Positions 45,837 through 57,964 of a stretch of DNA of 64,000 nt are shown in pieces; position 1 is the stretch's first letter, and the number at the start of each line of letters is the position of its first letter. The position numbers and the translations under genes were made by a program. This DNA is from Corydoras sp. C115 (taxonomy: Eukaryota; Chordata; Actinopteri; Siluriformes; Callichthyidae). The notes below the pieces were generated by a model, which had not been told where the DNA came from, did no database searches, and was given only the letters and a program-made list of their open reading frames with translations. Where the stretch lies: positions 94,501 to 158,500 of the forward strand of contig JAFMOC010000092.1 in the NCBI GenBank assembly GCA_019802505.1, read 5' to 3'.

Positions 45837-46858
45837 AATTTTGAATGCTGAACGTTTTTGCATGTTTACACCCCAACTTGGCACGATGTTGAGGTTGAAG
45901 CTCCAAACAGCAGTCCTCACTAGAGCACAGTGAATAAATCAGGGTGTAGTTTTTAAAAAATTGGGACAACCATAAATCAAATCAAATGAGTGTATTTTGC
46001 TTTTCTGATGCTTCTGAAACCATCACCTCCAACAGTAAACTAAAGCACTAAACCCTGTACAGTGTTGCTAAAATGATGCATCACCAAAATGACGCATCAC
46101 CAAAATTAGTTTGCTGGCAAGATATATATTTTAAAATAAAGCTAGTTTTCTATTGGAATTTCGAAACCACGGCAATAAAACATCCAACATCAGTATATAA
46201 AAACCATATAATGCACGTATATAGGTATTAAAATTAAAATTAAGCATGTGGAGGAAAAATAGGCAGAACAAAAAAGAATCTTGTGCAAAACTATTTTATT
46301 TACATAACAAATGGCACAGGCGTGACAGTAAGTGCTTGTGCATAGTTTGGGTAATCGATGTGAGCTGCCCCAATGAGATCTTTACAATGACAAGACACAA
46401 GCGCTTGGGTAAGCAAAACAACCCTCCCGCCACAACAGCGTGAGCAAATATTGCCCAAGAGAAACTGCAGCAGCTTCCATTAAGGCGAGTTTTAAATCTG
46501 ATCACAAAACCCAGACAGGAGACAGGAAGGACACGAGAAAGCAACATGACGATGGGCTGCGCTCGGCGGAGATGAGGATCATACAGCATCATGCAAAGGA
46601 ACCATAAGAGAGGAATGTGTAAAAGCTTAAATCCTAAAAAGTTCAGCTGTTTATGTTTGAGAAGCCGATCCCGGGAGCAGACCTTCTGATCCTGAACCCA
46701 TCCCGAGCTGAGGAACAAGTAACGAGAACCCAGCAGCAAACAAGTGTCCAATTACACAGCCAAGGACGAGGTACAAAAATATGAGATGCATGAAAATGGA
46801 GGTAAGAGCCAGACCAAGACACCAGGAATGATTAAATCCAAGTCCCCCATGCCGCCGC

Positions 46859-49150
46859 TCAGACGGCCAGTTTGCTGGCCACCAGCGACTGCTTTCTCTG
46901 TGGGATATCTTGCGGGGTTGGGATGTGGTCGCCTGTGATCTCGGTTTTCTCTGCTGCCGCTGCTGGAAGCTGTTTGTTTTTAACCTTTGCCTTGGCCATG
47001 TTGTAGTCTCCGGAGTCAAAATACTTTTGCTGTAACAGACAATATGGTTAATAATTAGTCAACATTACAGAGACTGCTTTACATGCTTTAATGTGTTACA
47101 ACACTTTGGAGAAGGTCCTTCAAACAAGTATGGCTGTTTAATAATTTGGCTTTTAGCTGCTCTTTTTAATGAGAGGTATCTTGATGGAAAGAACATTTTC
47201 TAATTGTTATGGTTCTGCAAGAGCAGCCAAAAAAAAAACTTACAAGATCAAAAACAATATACACAGTGCTGACATCTGGACATCATGCCCCCTTCTTGCT
47301 CCATTATCCATTTCCTCCAATTACTATACAGATGGACTTTGTAGTTCTGAAATTCCAGACTGTAGTCCATCTGTGAGGGGTTTTTAGTGTAGCAGTGCTG
47401 CTGGAGTTTGATTTAAACACCTCAGTGACACTGCTGGGATAGGAATAATGCACCAACCAAATAACCCCTGCTCTGTGGTGGTACTATTGGGGTTCTGACC
47501 ATTAGAACAGAGTAAAGGGGACGTACACAGTATGTACTGTCATTTGTAGGTCGCTTTGGATAAAATCATCTGTTAAATGATGAAATGTAAAATGTAAATG
47601 TTCTGTAGAACACAAACAGATGAACTACAGTCTGGAGAACTACAAAGTCCATCTTTACAGGAAGTGGAACTGAAAACATGGACAATAAATAGAGCAAAAT
47701 GGGTGAACGTCCAAACTTTTGACTGATACTGGTTGTGTGGAATACTTCACCCCTTTCTGCAGTCTCTTCCTCAGCAGGTCTGAACCTCCAGGTTTGGCAC
47801 CGAGGTGAGGGTACCGAGCCTTCAGTTTAGCTTCCTCTGCTTTTTCAGGGCTCACGACTTTATCCTGCATTTCCTGTGAACATGAAAAAGAACCAAGACT
47901 TAACCCAACAGTGCGGCCCGCACAACCAACCAACCACCCACCCGCCCGCACAACCAACCCACCCGCCCAAATAACCAACCAACCCACCCGCCCAAATAAC
48001 CAACCAACCCACCCGCCCAAATAACCAACCAACCAACCCACCCGCCCAAATAACCAACCAACCAACCCACCCGCCCAAATAACCAACCAACCAACCCACC
48101 CCCCCAAACCACCAAACCCGCCCAAACCAACCAACCAACCAACCCCACCCCCCAAAAACCAACCAACCAACCGCCCGCCCAAACAACCAACCCGCCCGCC
48201 CAAATAACCAACCAACCAACCCACCCGCCCAAATAACCAACCAACCAACCCACCCGCCCAAATAACCAACCAACCAACCCACCCGCCCAAATAACCAACC
48301 AACCACCCGCCCGCCCAAATAACCAACCAACCAACCCGCCCGCCCAAATAACCAACCAACCAACCCGCCCGCCCAAATAACCAACCAACCAACCCGCCCG
48401 CCCAAATAACCAACCAACCAACCCACCCGCCCAAATAACCAACCAACCAACCCGCCCGCCCAAATAACCAACCAACCAACCCACCCGCCCAAATAACCAA
48501 CCAACCAACCCACCCGCCCAAATAACCAACCAACCAACCCGCCCGCCCAAATAACCAACCACCCACCCGCACAACCAACCACCCAACCAACCAACCACCC
48601 ACCCGCACAACCAACCACCCAACCACCCGCACAACCAACCAACCAACCAACCACCCGCACAACCAACCACCCACCCGCCCAAATCAACCAACCACCCAAC
48701 CAACCAACCACCACCCACCCGCACAACCAACCACCCAACCACCCGCACAACCGCAACAACCACACAAACCCCACCCCACCCACCCGCACAACCAACCAAC
48801 CACCCGCACAACCAACCAACCAACCACCCGCACAACCAACCAACCAACCACCCGCACAACCAACCAACCAACCACCCACCCGCCCAACCACCCACCCGAG
48901 CATGAGTCTTTCAAAACGAACAACAAATCCAACCACGAGGTTTAATTACCACCGCTTTTACATTCTTAACTTTAAATGAGGATTAAACGCGCAGCAGCAA
49001 AACCCTCATTACGACAAAACAGAGTGTGTACAGAGCCAGCGCTGAGCTGCTGTTAGCCGTTAGCCGTTAGCACCGCGTTAGTTCCTGTGAACATGAGCTG
49101 ACCTGCTGCTCCGCGCTGCTCGCCTCCTCCAAACCCGCGACGCTCGACAT
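46859..49150 (-). CDS. arpp19: arpp19, cAMP-regulated phosphoprotein 19, 3 exons
   Basis: ARPP19 is a small disordered cytoplasmic protein. When phosphorylated by Greatwall kinase it inhibits PP2A-B55 and supports mitotic entry. Exons 49150-49103 (MSSVAGLEEAS...), 47873-47751 (DKVVSPEKAEEAKLKARYPH, then PGGSDLLRKRLQKG) and 47029-46859 give 113 aa in consistent phase. The Greatwall/B55 motif FDSGDYNMAKAK is present with Ser63, and a PKA site RKQSLV with Ser105 lies near the end. The C terminus stops at ASKLAV, as in ARPP19 rather than the longer ENSA end. A TTTATT at 46295-46300 gives an AATAAA on the coding strand. Intron 1 contains a 1 kb minisatellite. Confidence 0.95.
47921..48898. repeat. 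Minisatellite, about 29 bp unit, in arpp19 intron 1
   Basis: Nearly 1 kb of units of type AAATAACCAACCAACC followed by AACCC(A/G)CCCGCCC. The central part is a regular 29 bp array; towards the arpp19 first exon the unit drifts to GCACAACCAACCAACCACCC. The transcribed (minus) strand is G-rich with runs of GGTTGGTTGG and GGGCGGG. Because 29 is not a multiple of three and stops are absent, long ORFs arise in all minus frames; they are not genes. Confidence 0.95.
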
Positions 49151-49345
49151 GTTTAATCAACCAGCCGTAAATAAAACTGCAGTTCAGAACAAACAGAACC
49201 AGAGAACCGAGAACCAGAGAACCGAGAACCAGAGAACCAGAGCACCGGAGCACAGCCCGCCCTGCCGCACAATGCCGCGCTGATCCTAACGGTCCTGCAG
49301 GGAAATTACATTCACCCGCTCACCGGGGACCCGGGTTACGTTCCG
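49030..49345 (-). promoter_or_regulatory. arpp19 CpG-rich promoter/5'UTR
   Basis: CpG-rich DNA spans the first exon. It includes a small tandem repeat of AGAACCGAGAACC type (49195-49245) and TAGCCGT repeats at 49054-49068. Confidence 0.5.
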
Positions 49346-49420
49346 TGCGGCAGCGCTCTCTAGCGGCCCGGAAGAGCCACCGATGTGAATTGTACAATTA
49401 TTTTATTACATAGTTTCGCA

Positions 49421-49727
49421 GTGGCGGCACAGTGGCTTAGTGGTTAGCATGTTCTCCTCTTAGCACTAGGGATTCCCGGTTCGAATCCCCATCTGGGTGG
49501 AGTTTCCATGTTCTCCCCGTGGGTTTCCTCCCACAGTCCAAAAACATGGATCAAGTCATTGAATTCTCCAAATTGCCCCATAGTGTGTCTGTGTGCCCAG
49601 CGATAGATTGTCGCCCTGTCCTGGGTGTATCTGCCCAGCGCCTGAAACGTTCTACCCTGGATGGGCATGGGGAACCCCACAGCAACCCTGATATAGGATA
49701 AAGTGGAAGATAATGGATGGATGAATG
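49421..49727 (+). mobile_element. tRNA-SINE with internal deletions
   Basis: Flanked by AGTTTCGCA (49412-49420) and AGCTTCGCA (49728-49736). Lies just upstream of arpp19. Confidence 0.9.
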
Positions 49728-50088
49728 AGCTTCGCACTTACACTGATACAGTGAGGGGGTAGTTTCATTTAAACACCTCAGTGACACAGCTGGGATAGGA
49801 ATAATGCACCAACCAAATAATACTGTACCTGCTCTGTGGTGGTTCTATTGGGGTTCCATTAGAACGTACACAGTATGTACTGTAGAACACAGATGAACTA
49901 CAGTCTGGAATTGTAGAACTACAAAGAAAAGAAGTTTCACGAATCTTTACGATAAGTGGAACATAAAAGGGGTATGTCCAAAATTTTGACTAATACTGTA
50001 CTTTTCTTAGTTGAACAGAACAGAACGTTGGGACACTGCAGGAAAATGATGCAGACAAACATGGAAACACACTTACATCCTCTGTCAG

Positions 50089-50129
<41 letters not shown>

Positions 50130-50527
50130 TATATTCCAACAATATTCTAAATGCAGGTCAATTAATAAAAAAAATAGAAAGCCATTTAATGTATAGATTT
50201 AATAATACATAATAAACATAAAACTTCTACACAATACACATAAAAACCTTTTAAATGGTGCCAATTCATATAAACTGGTCCTTGTATTTTTAAGAATACA
50301 AAGTGTCTTTGGAAACAGAAGATCATCTGCTGTTTATAATGTATTTAATGTGTTATGATAATGAAATATCCTGGATGTGCAGAAATCTGCAGGTTGGAAT
50401 TTGTTTTAACCCAGTTCACTTGAGCAGAATGAAGAAAACACACAGCGCGTAAACAGGGCATAGTACTGCATTCACATACAAACATCTTCCTCATAAAACT
50501 GAGAAATCTGGAAGCTTGAGGGTTTGG

Positions 50528-51537
50528 TCAGTTCTGTATTCTGCTGACTATGTAGTACAGCATGAAGAACAGAAGCACCAGGCCGATGGAGACGTAGCAC
50601 AGGATCTTGCGATTATCACGACCAGAGCGGACCATTGTTGAAAATCTCTTGACGCTCCCCGTCAGCAGCCCCGTGGCACTCAGGAAGTTTGAGTCCTGAA
50701 AGAAAAGAAAAGAAAAAACAAAGCAAGAAACAATTTACTGATATCTAATTCTAAAGTAGGTGGCACGGTGGCTTAGTGGTCAGCATGTTCTCCTCTCAGC
50801 GCTAGGGATTCCCGGTTCGAATCCCCATCTGGGTGGAGTTTCCATGTTCTCCCCGTGTCCGCGTGGGTTTCCTCTGGGTTCTCCGGTTTCCTCCCACAGT
50901 CCAAAAACATGGATCAAGTCAATTGAGTTCTCCAAATTGCCCCATATAGAGTGTGTATGTGTGTGCGAGTGTGTGCCCAGCGATGGATTGGTGCCCTGTC
51001 CTGAGTGTATCTGCCCAGCACCCGAAACGTTCTCCCCTGGATGGGCATGGGGAACCCCCCGCGACCCTAATAGAGGATAAAGCGGAAGATAATGGATGAA
51101 TGAATGAATTCTAAAGTAGTCAATAATACAATATTATCAATGAGGGTGAACAATAAAAAAGTACAATTTGTTATGATGTGATGACATTAAAAAGACTTTG
51201 ATAAGTTCATTATGATTAAAGCTTCTGCAAAAACTAAATTTTAAGCCACAAATTTAGAGATGCATACCATTCCATCCAAATAAGAGTTTTGCTCCTCAGT
51301 GTCCTTGTCGATTTCAAATGCCAGCTGTAAATGAAAAGAAATTCATTCTCCTTAATATAACTGTCCAAAAACATTATAATACAACACAGCACAGTTAAAA
51401 CTTAACTAAACTACCACTTGATTTTCCACAAATAATAAATGAACAGCTAGGGTCCTTTTAACAGGGTGTTTGCATGTTCTCCCCATGAATGAGTTTCCCC
51501 TATGAATTTGAAATACTAAATCACCCCTTGATGGATA

Positions 51538-51592
<55 letters not shown>

Positions 51593-52032
51593 GTGTGTGT
51601 GTGTGTGTGTGTGTTGGCCCTGCAATAGCCTGTCAACATGTCCATAGTGTTTCTCTACCTTTAACCCAATGAGAAATCAAAACAGGTTCTAGAACCCTGT
51701 ACATTCCTAATAGTCATAAGTCGCTGATCTAATTTACATGTGTATGAATGTATGAGAAAATACAGAGTGACTCCAACCCACCGACTTGAGTCTGGATACT
51801 TTACTAGCCAGATTCTCTGCCAGACGTTTGTTTTCTGCATCCAGCAGATCATCTACAGCGCCGTGTCCTGGAACATTAGACAGAAAAAAGCACATTGGAA
51901 CATTGTGATAACTTTATTATGTAAACCTTTTTTATTTATTTAAGCTAAACACAAAATCACATACTGGGGTATGTATTTGAATATTTGAATCTATGTGATT
52001 GGTTGTGTGTACAAAACACATATGTACATACA

Positions 52033-52106
<74 letters not shown>

Positions 52107-52740
52107 AAACAAGAACCTGTCAAACAGTATATACATGTGTATAAAGTCGGTATATTTAGTATAAGTTGTAAATAAAATGTCTGTATACAAAGTTATGATA
52201 TTGTGCCCATATACTTTTGGTGATTATAGATGATGACTATTCATTCATTCATTATCTTCCCCTTTATCCTATATTAGGGTCGCGGTGGGGTTCCCCATGC
52301 CCATCCAGGGGAGAACGTCTCGAGCGCTGGGCAGATACACCCAGGACAGGGCGCCAATCTATCGCTTTGCACACACTCACACACACAGACACACTCTATA
52401 TGGGGCAATTTGGAGAACTCAATTGACTTGATCCATGTTTTTGGACTGTGGGAGGAAACCGGAGAACCCGGAGGAAACCCACGCAGGCACGGGGAGAACA
52501 TGGAAACTCCACCCAGATGGGAATTCGAACCGGGAATCCCTAGTGCTGAGAGGAGAACATGCTTAACACTAAGCCACCGTGACGCCATGATGAAGACTAT
52601 ATACTACAGAAAGATTACAGAAACAGCATAAAACCCAGACGACGGATTTATAATGTTTATCTTAAAGATGTCGGTTGTTGTGTCTGTTGTTGGAGGCAGT
52701 GGGTGTGAAACTCACCTCTGTTCCACGGATCGCCCATCAT
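50528..52740 (-). CDS. bet1l: bet1l, BET1-like Golgi SNARE (GS15), 4 exons
   Basis: BET1L is a Qc-SNARE for retrograde and intra-Golgi vesicle fusion, with syntaxin 5, GS28/GOSR1 and YKT6. Exons 52740-52716, 51867-51782, 51324-51268 and 50695-50528 join in phase to 111 aa, the size of human BET1L. The SNARE motif spans about residues 14-76 (LLDAENKRLAENLASKVSRL, then EIDKDTEEQNSYLDGMDSNF) with the zero-layer Gln49, followed by TGLLTGSVKRFSTMVRSG and a C-terminal membrane anchor at about 87-106. The start has two adjacent ATGs (52740 and 52737). LLTGSVKRFSTM distinguishes it from BET1. Confidence 0.95.
50760..51106 (+). mobile_element. tRNA-SINE, full copy with 13 bp TSD
   Basis: Flanked by AATTCTAAAGTAG at 50747-50759 and 51107-51119, within a bet1l intron, 65 bp from the last exon. 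Confidence 0.95.
51541..51614. repeat. (GT)n microsatellite
   Basis: Long GT array with three GTAT interruptions in a bet1l intron. Confidence 0.95.
52030..52106. repeat. (TA)n microsatellite
   Basis: About 37 TA units with one CA interruption, bet1l intron 1. Confidence 0.95.
52240..52586 (-). mobile_element. tRNA-SINE, full copy
   Basis: Antisense copy in bet1l intron 1; flanks GATGACTAT and GATGAAGACTAT suggest an imperfect duplication. Confidence 0.92.
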
Positions 52741-52904
52741 CAGAGAGCTGCACTCCAAACAACAGAAAACAGATTTAATCCGACATTAAAGAGCGAGTCC
52801 GCGACGTGGACAGCCACCGAACCCGGAATCAACAAAAGGATTGTGGGATATGTTAGTCCTCCTGCACTTCTCTACCCAACCGCAAGTCGGCAGTCCACCC
52901 GTTT

Positions 52905-54511
52905 TCAGTCAAAACCCCGCCCCTTTCTCACAAAACACCGCCCCCTTTCTCACAAACCCCCGCCCCCCTTTCTCACAAAACACCGCCGATCGGTTTCAAC
53001 AGTCGGAAAAATCTAAATACAATGAAATAATAATAATATGTAAAGTTACAGAGAACACGACAACATATATCACATATATTGAGGCGTTAATGGTGATAAT
53101 AATATAAATTCATAAATAAAACAAAGAATACTACTAATAATAAATTGCGCCGATCCCAACACAAGATCGACCACCATAAAAAAGAAAAAGAATAACAGTT
53201 ATAATTACTTCCGAAAAAGTTGTATTATTACAATTATTATTATAACTGGAGAAAGCGTCACGTCAACTGAAATGAATAAAATGTATTCGAACGTTTCGGC
53301 TTTCCCCTTTCTCACAAAAACCCCGCCCCCTTCTCACAAAACCCCGCCCCCTTCTCACAAAACCCCGCCGGCAAAAACGAAATACAATGAAATAATAATA
53401 ATATGTAAAGTTACAGAGAACACGACAACATATATCACATATAGTGAGGCGTTAATGGTGATAATAATATAAATTCATAAATAAAACAAAGAATACTACT
53501 AATAATAAATTGCGCCGATCCCAACACAAGATTGACCACCATAAAAAAGAAAAATAATAACAGTTATAATTACTTCCGAAAAAGTTGTATTATTATAATC
53601 CTTATTATAACTGTAGAAAGCGTCACGTCAACTGAAATGAATAAAATGTATTCGAACGTTTCGGCTTTCCCCTTTCTCACAAAACCCCGCCCCCTTCTCA
53701 CAAAACCCCGCCCCTTCTCACAAAACCCCGCCCCTTCTCACAAAAACCCCGCCGGCAAAAACGAAATACAATGAAATAATAATATATAAAGTTAGAACAC
53801 GACAACATATATCACATATATTGAGGCGTTAATGGTGATAATAATATAAATTCATAAATAAAACAAAGAATACTACTTATAATAAATTGCGCCGATCCCA
53901 ACACAAGATCGACCACCATAAAAAAATTAAAATAATTATATTAGCAGTATATAACAGTATATAACAGTTATTTACAGGTTAGTAATTACAGTTAGTAATT
54001 ACTTCCGAAAAAGTAGTATTATTATCATTATTATATTATAACTGTAGAAAGCGTCACGTCAACTGAAATGAATAAAATGTATTCGAACGTTTCGGCTTTT
54101 CCCTTTCTCACAAAACCCCGCCCCTTCTAACAAAACCCCGCCCCTTCTCACAAAACCCCGCCGGCAAAAACGAAATACAATGAAAAATAATAATATGTAA
54201 AGTTACAGAGAACACGACAACATATATCACATATATTGAGGCGTTAATTACGGTGGTAGTTAATGGTGATAATAATATAAATTCATAAATAAAACAAAGA
54301 ATACTACTTATAATAAATTGCGCCGATCCCAACACTAGATCGACCACCATAAAAAAATTAAAAGAATTATATTAGCAGTATATAACAGTATATAACAGTT
54401 ATAATTACTTCCGAAAAAGTAGTATTATTATCATTATCATTATTATTATTATAACTGTAGAAAGCATCACGTCAACTGAAATGAATAAAATGTATTCGAA
54501 CGTTTCGGCTA
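52905..54511. repeat. Four-unit tandem satellite, 365-415 bp period
   Basis: The landmark GAGGCGTTAATGG occurs at 53081, 53446 and 53823, and again (interrupted) near 54238, giving periods of 365, 377 and 415 bp. Each unit has an AT-rich body, a GCGTCACGTCAACTG block (CRE/E-box-like), and a head with tandem TTCTCACAAAACCCCGCCCC boxes whose number varies between units. It fills the interval between the bet1l start and the presumed Kir6 promoter. Confidence 0.9.
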
Positions 54512-54599
54512 GGCTGAAATATACACCTGCCAGTTAAAAGATGATTAACCAATCCTGAACGCCCAGGCTTCACCGTCTTAGCCAATCACAGCATAGGAG

Positions 54600-54693
54600 G
54601 AGGGCGTCATTGGTGTAGAGATAATACTGTCACAAAGGCATTTGGTAAGACGTCAGGAGGAGCAGCATCACTGATCCTGAAACAGCAGATCAG
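54600..54693 (+). promoter_or_regulatory. Candidate Kir6 promoter and non-coding first exon
   Basis: GACGTCAGG (CRE-like) lies just before AGCAGCATCACTG...CAGATCAG, which is followed by a GTATTT donor at 54694. The first coding exon of the channel begins after an acceptor at 57940, so a leader exon is needed somewhere upstream. Confidence 0.3.
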
Positions 54694-55114
54694 GTATTTC
54701 ACCTTTAATCACATCCCGCGGTTAATGTTCAGTAACCGACGCGGCGCGACGCTCAGTGTGATTAATAACCTGCCGCCGTTAGTTGCGGTGATGTGATGGA
54801 TGGATGTGATGGATGTGATGGATGTGATGGAGGGGTGAATATTAACCAGCAGCTCTAAAGCGCGTCTCCGTGTCACTGGTCTTGGGTTCTTGTTTATAAG
54901 GTTCGGCTCAGGTTCTAATCAGGTTCTGTGCACTTTAATGCAAAATCCGTCATGGTCTCTTTAAAAAACCTGGATCCTAATGATGATGTGCATCCCAAAC
55001 CGACTGAATAATAATAAATAAGGATTTAAAGATACAAACATCTGAAAAAATAGAGAGGTGTTTTTAATATGTGAGACCTCCTAAAAAGATTTACACTTTA
55101 ACAAGATCACTATT

Positions 55115-55427
55115 TATTCATTCATTCATTATCTCCCGCTGTTATCCTATATTAGGGTCGCGGGGGGGGGGGGGGGGGGGGGGGTCCCATGTCCATCCAG
55201 GAGAGAACGTTTCGGGCGCTGGGCAGATAGACCCAGGACAGGGCGCCAATCTATCACTGGGCACACACTCACTCACAGACACACTCTATATGGGGCAATT
55301 TTGAGAATTCAATTGACTTGGTCCATGTTTTTGGACTGTGGGAGGAAACCGGGGAACCCGGAGGAAACCCACGCAGACACGGGGAGAACATGGAAACTGC
55401 ACCCAGATGGGGATTCGAACCGGGAAT
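55115..55427 (-). mobile_element. tRNA-SINE, truncated copy with G run
   Basis: Antisense copy missing its tRNA A-box end; it has an expanded G run of about 22 nt at 55163-55184. Confidence 0.9.
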
Positions 55428-55754
55428 TTACTTCGAACCTAGCTATTTACTTATTTTTTCATTTTAAAGCTGCAGTATGTCAGTAAGTACCATTAATAAA
55501 AACATGAAAATACGTAACATATTTCAAACATGTGTATCATCTTAAATATCTGGGAATTAGACTTATTAGGACTGGTTCTGGTTCATGCAGGTAAAGGCTT
55601 CAATGGTTAAGGTCAATGCAATATAATAATAAAAAAAATACAATATCAATGTATTTAGGAATTTTGGGTCAGGAAACCATCACGGAGCAGGTATCATTTG
55701 GTGGGTGTTTTATTCCTATCCCAGCAGTGTCACTGAGGTGTTTGAATGAAACTA

Positions 55755-55925
55755 CATTTACATTTAGTCATTTAGCAGACGTTTTTATCCAAAGCGACTT
55801 ACAAATGAGAACATCACAAGTCAGGAGTTATGGAGAAAACCAACTACACTGTAAAATCATCAAACCTGATTGTTATTTGCTGCTGCGCCCCTTCCCCCCT
55901 TTTTTTTACAACAGGTATTTGTTAA
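55755..55925 (-). repeat. SINE/LINE-tail repeat, copy 1
   Basis: Contains TTTAGCAGACGTTTTTATCC and AAAGCGACTTACAAATGAG. Closely similar to 63482-63650, including the downstream CTGCTGCGCCCC and ACAACAGGTATTTGTTAA. Confidence 0.75.
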
Positions 55926-56149
55926 AAAGATTCCCCCAGAACTGACAATAAACAATCCACCACCCAAATGATAACTGTTCTGTGATGCTCCTGACCAACA
56001 GAGAACAGAGAACCAACAGGGGACTAACAACAACAAAGAACACAGATGGACTACAGTCTGTAATTGTAGAACTACAAACTCCATCTATATGATAATTGTA
56101 GGAAATAGATGATGGCGCAAGAAGGAGGCGTGTCCAAACTTTTGTGTGC

Positions 56150-57140
56150 ACAAATGCACATGAACAGAACCCACTGCAGGGCTGTTAGGTGTCAGAGCTG
56201 CTGACAGGTGTAAGGAACACAGTGGCAGCTGAGTGTACGAAATACATACTGTATATAAGGGTCCATTATGGAAAATGCTGCATAATTACTAAGTGAGTTG
56301 ATAGATTATACAAAGTTTATTTTACAACCTGACACTTTCTCACATCAGAAAAACATGTCATTTTGTGTGAAGTCAGTTTATTTAAAGTCAGAGAGAAACT
56401 AATTTAACAGTAACTCTATATTAAAGTGTCTGTATGCAGTGTTATGATACTGTGTCCATATACTTTTGGTGATTATAATAACTAACAACAAGAAATTTAT
56501 GAAATACAGACATGATGGATATATTATTTCCATTTTAGACTCAAATAATCCGTTTTGACGGGTACTGAATGCACAAATGCACATGTCCTGTTCCAGTGTC
56601 ATTGTGTGGTAAACCCAAGGTGGGATATTTAGATAGATATAAACATGCATCACTATACAGGATCACTAACAACTGTGACATCACCAAACATAAGAATCAA
56701 TCGAGAAAGTCCTTTGACCCTTAATAGATATGAAAACAAATTTCTCTCACTAACCTGAGATGTCTGATGTTTTTGGATTAATTTGTGGCCTTTTTTTGTA
56801 TGTACACCGCATCAAGGCTTATTCACTGAACATGGAATAAAGTATCAGCCATCTACACAAAACTTGGGATGTGACACATTACCCATAAGCTCCTCTGATC
56901 TCTCATAGTTGGTAAGTTTTTTTACTGTCACTATACATGATATTTTATTATTCTGTAAAGCAATAATGGCTGCGAAACAGTTCACCTCCAATATTTAATC
57001 CATATAGTCTGTAAAAATGATAAGTACAATGAACGTATATAGTAATTGATCTAGTTGAATAGCCAGTAGAGGTCGCTGTTACCGTGGCAGTAGGAATCGG
57101 ACAGACGTTTGCATTACTTTTTTTTCAATTATACTACCAC
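56150..57140 (+). other. Kir6 5' intron, nothing recognised
   Basis: No exon-like ORF or known repeat apart from short AT tracts. Confidence 0.45.
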
Positions 57141-57143
57141 ACA

Positions 57144-57146
<3 letters not shown>

Positions 57147-57187
<41 letters not shown>
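57147..57187. repeat. (TA)n microsatellite
   Basis: Left half of a TA array interrupted by a SINE; the right half is at 57545-57622. Confidence 0.9.
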
Positions 57188-57189
<2 letters not shown>

Positions 57190-57190
<1 letters not shown>

Positions 57191-57540
57191 GCGGCACGGT
57201 GGCTTAGTGGTTAGCATGTTCTCCTCTCAGCACTAGGGATTCCCGGTTTGAATCCCCGTCTGGGTGGAGTTTTCATGTTCTCCCCGTGTCCACGTGGGTT
57301 TCCTCCGGGTTCACCGGTAACCTCCCACAGTCCAAAAACATGGATCAAGTCAATTGAATTCTCCAAATTGCCCCATAAAGAGTGTGTCTGTGAGTGAATG
57401 TGTGCCCAGCGATGGATTGGCGCCCTGACCTGGGTCTATCTGCCCAGCGCCCGAGATGTTCTCCCCTGGATGGGCATGGGGAACCCCACCGCGACCCTAA
57501 TAGAGGATAAAGCGGAAGATAATGAATGAATGAATGAATG

Positions 57541-57541
<1 letters not shown>
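57190..57541 (+). mobile_element. tRNA-SINE inside a (TA)n array
   Basis: Sense full copy bounded by TA repeats on both sides, 400 bp upstream of the first Kir6 coding exon. Confidence 0.93.
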
Positions 57542-57638
<97 letters not shown>

Positions 57639-57964
57639 AGAAGTATATATTACATTTTTGGGTACAAAACAAAACCTGAGGTCCAAACACACTCACATGT
57701 GTGGGGACCTCATTTAACAATAGGGACCCCAAGCTGCTCCTCACAATGTATATCATATAGTAATAAAGTAATATCATGTTATTTGGTTATATTATTGTTG
57801 TTGAAAGTTATAATTAATGTTAGAGGGGGAGGGTACACAAATAAATGTAGCTATTGGCTACAAAATAGTGATTCTAAAAATCTATTTTGAATGATAATTA
57901 TCCAATTGTCTAATAAAGAAGGTATTTTTTGTTTTTTTAGAGCTAACTCCTAACCAATCCAGTG

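Noticed and set aside
47655..48936. Three overlapping long minus-strand ORFs with WLVG repeats
   Set aside because: They come from the stop-free 29 bp minisatellite in arpp19 intron 1; one also runs over the arpp19 exon by chance.
46859..49150. Identity as ENSA
   Set aside because: The protein ends at ASKLAV without the GGQVE-type ENSA extension.
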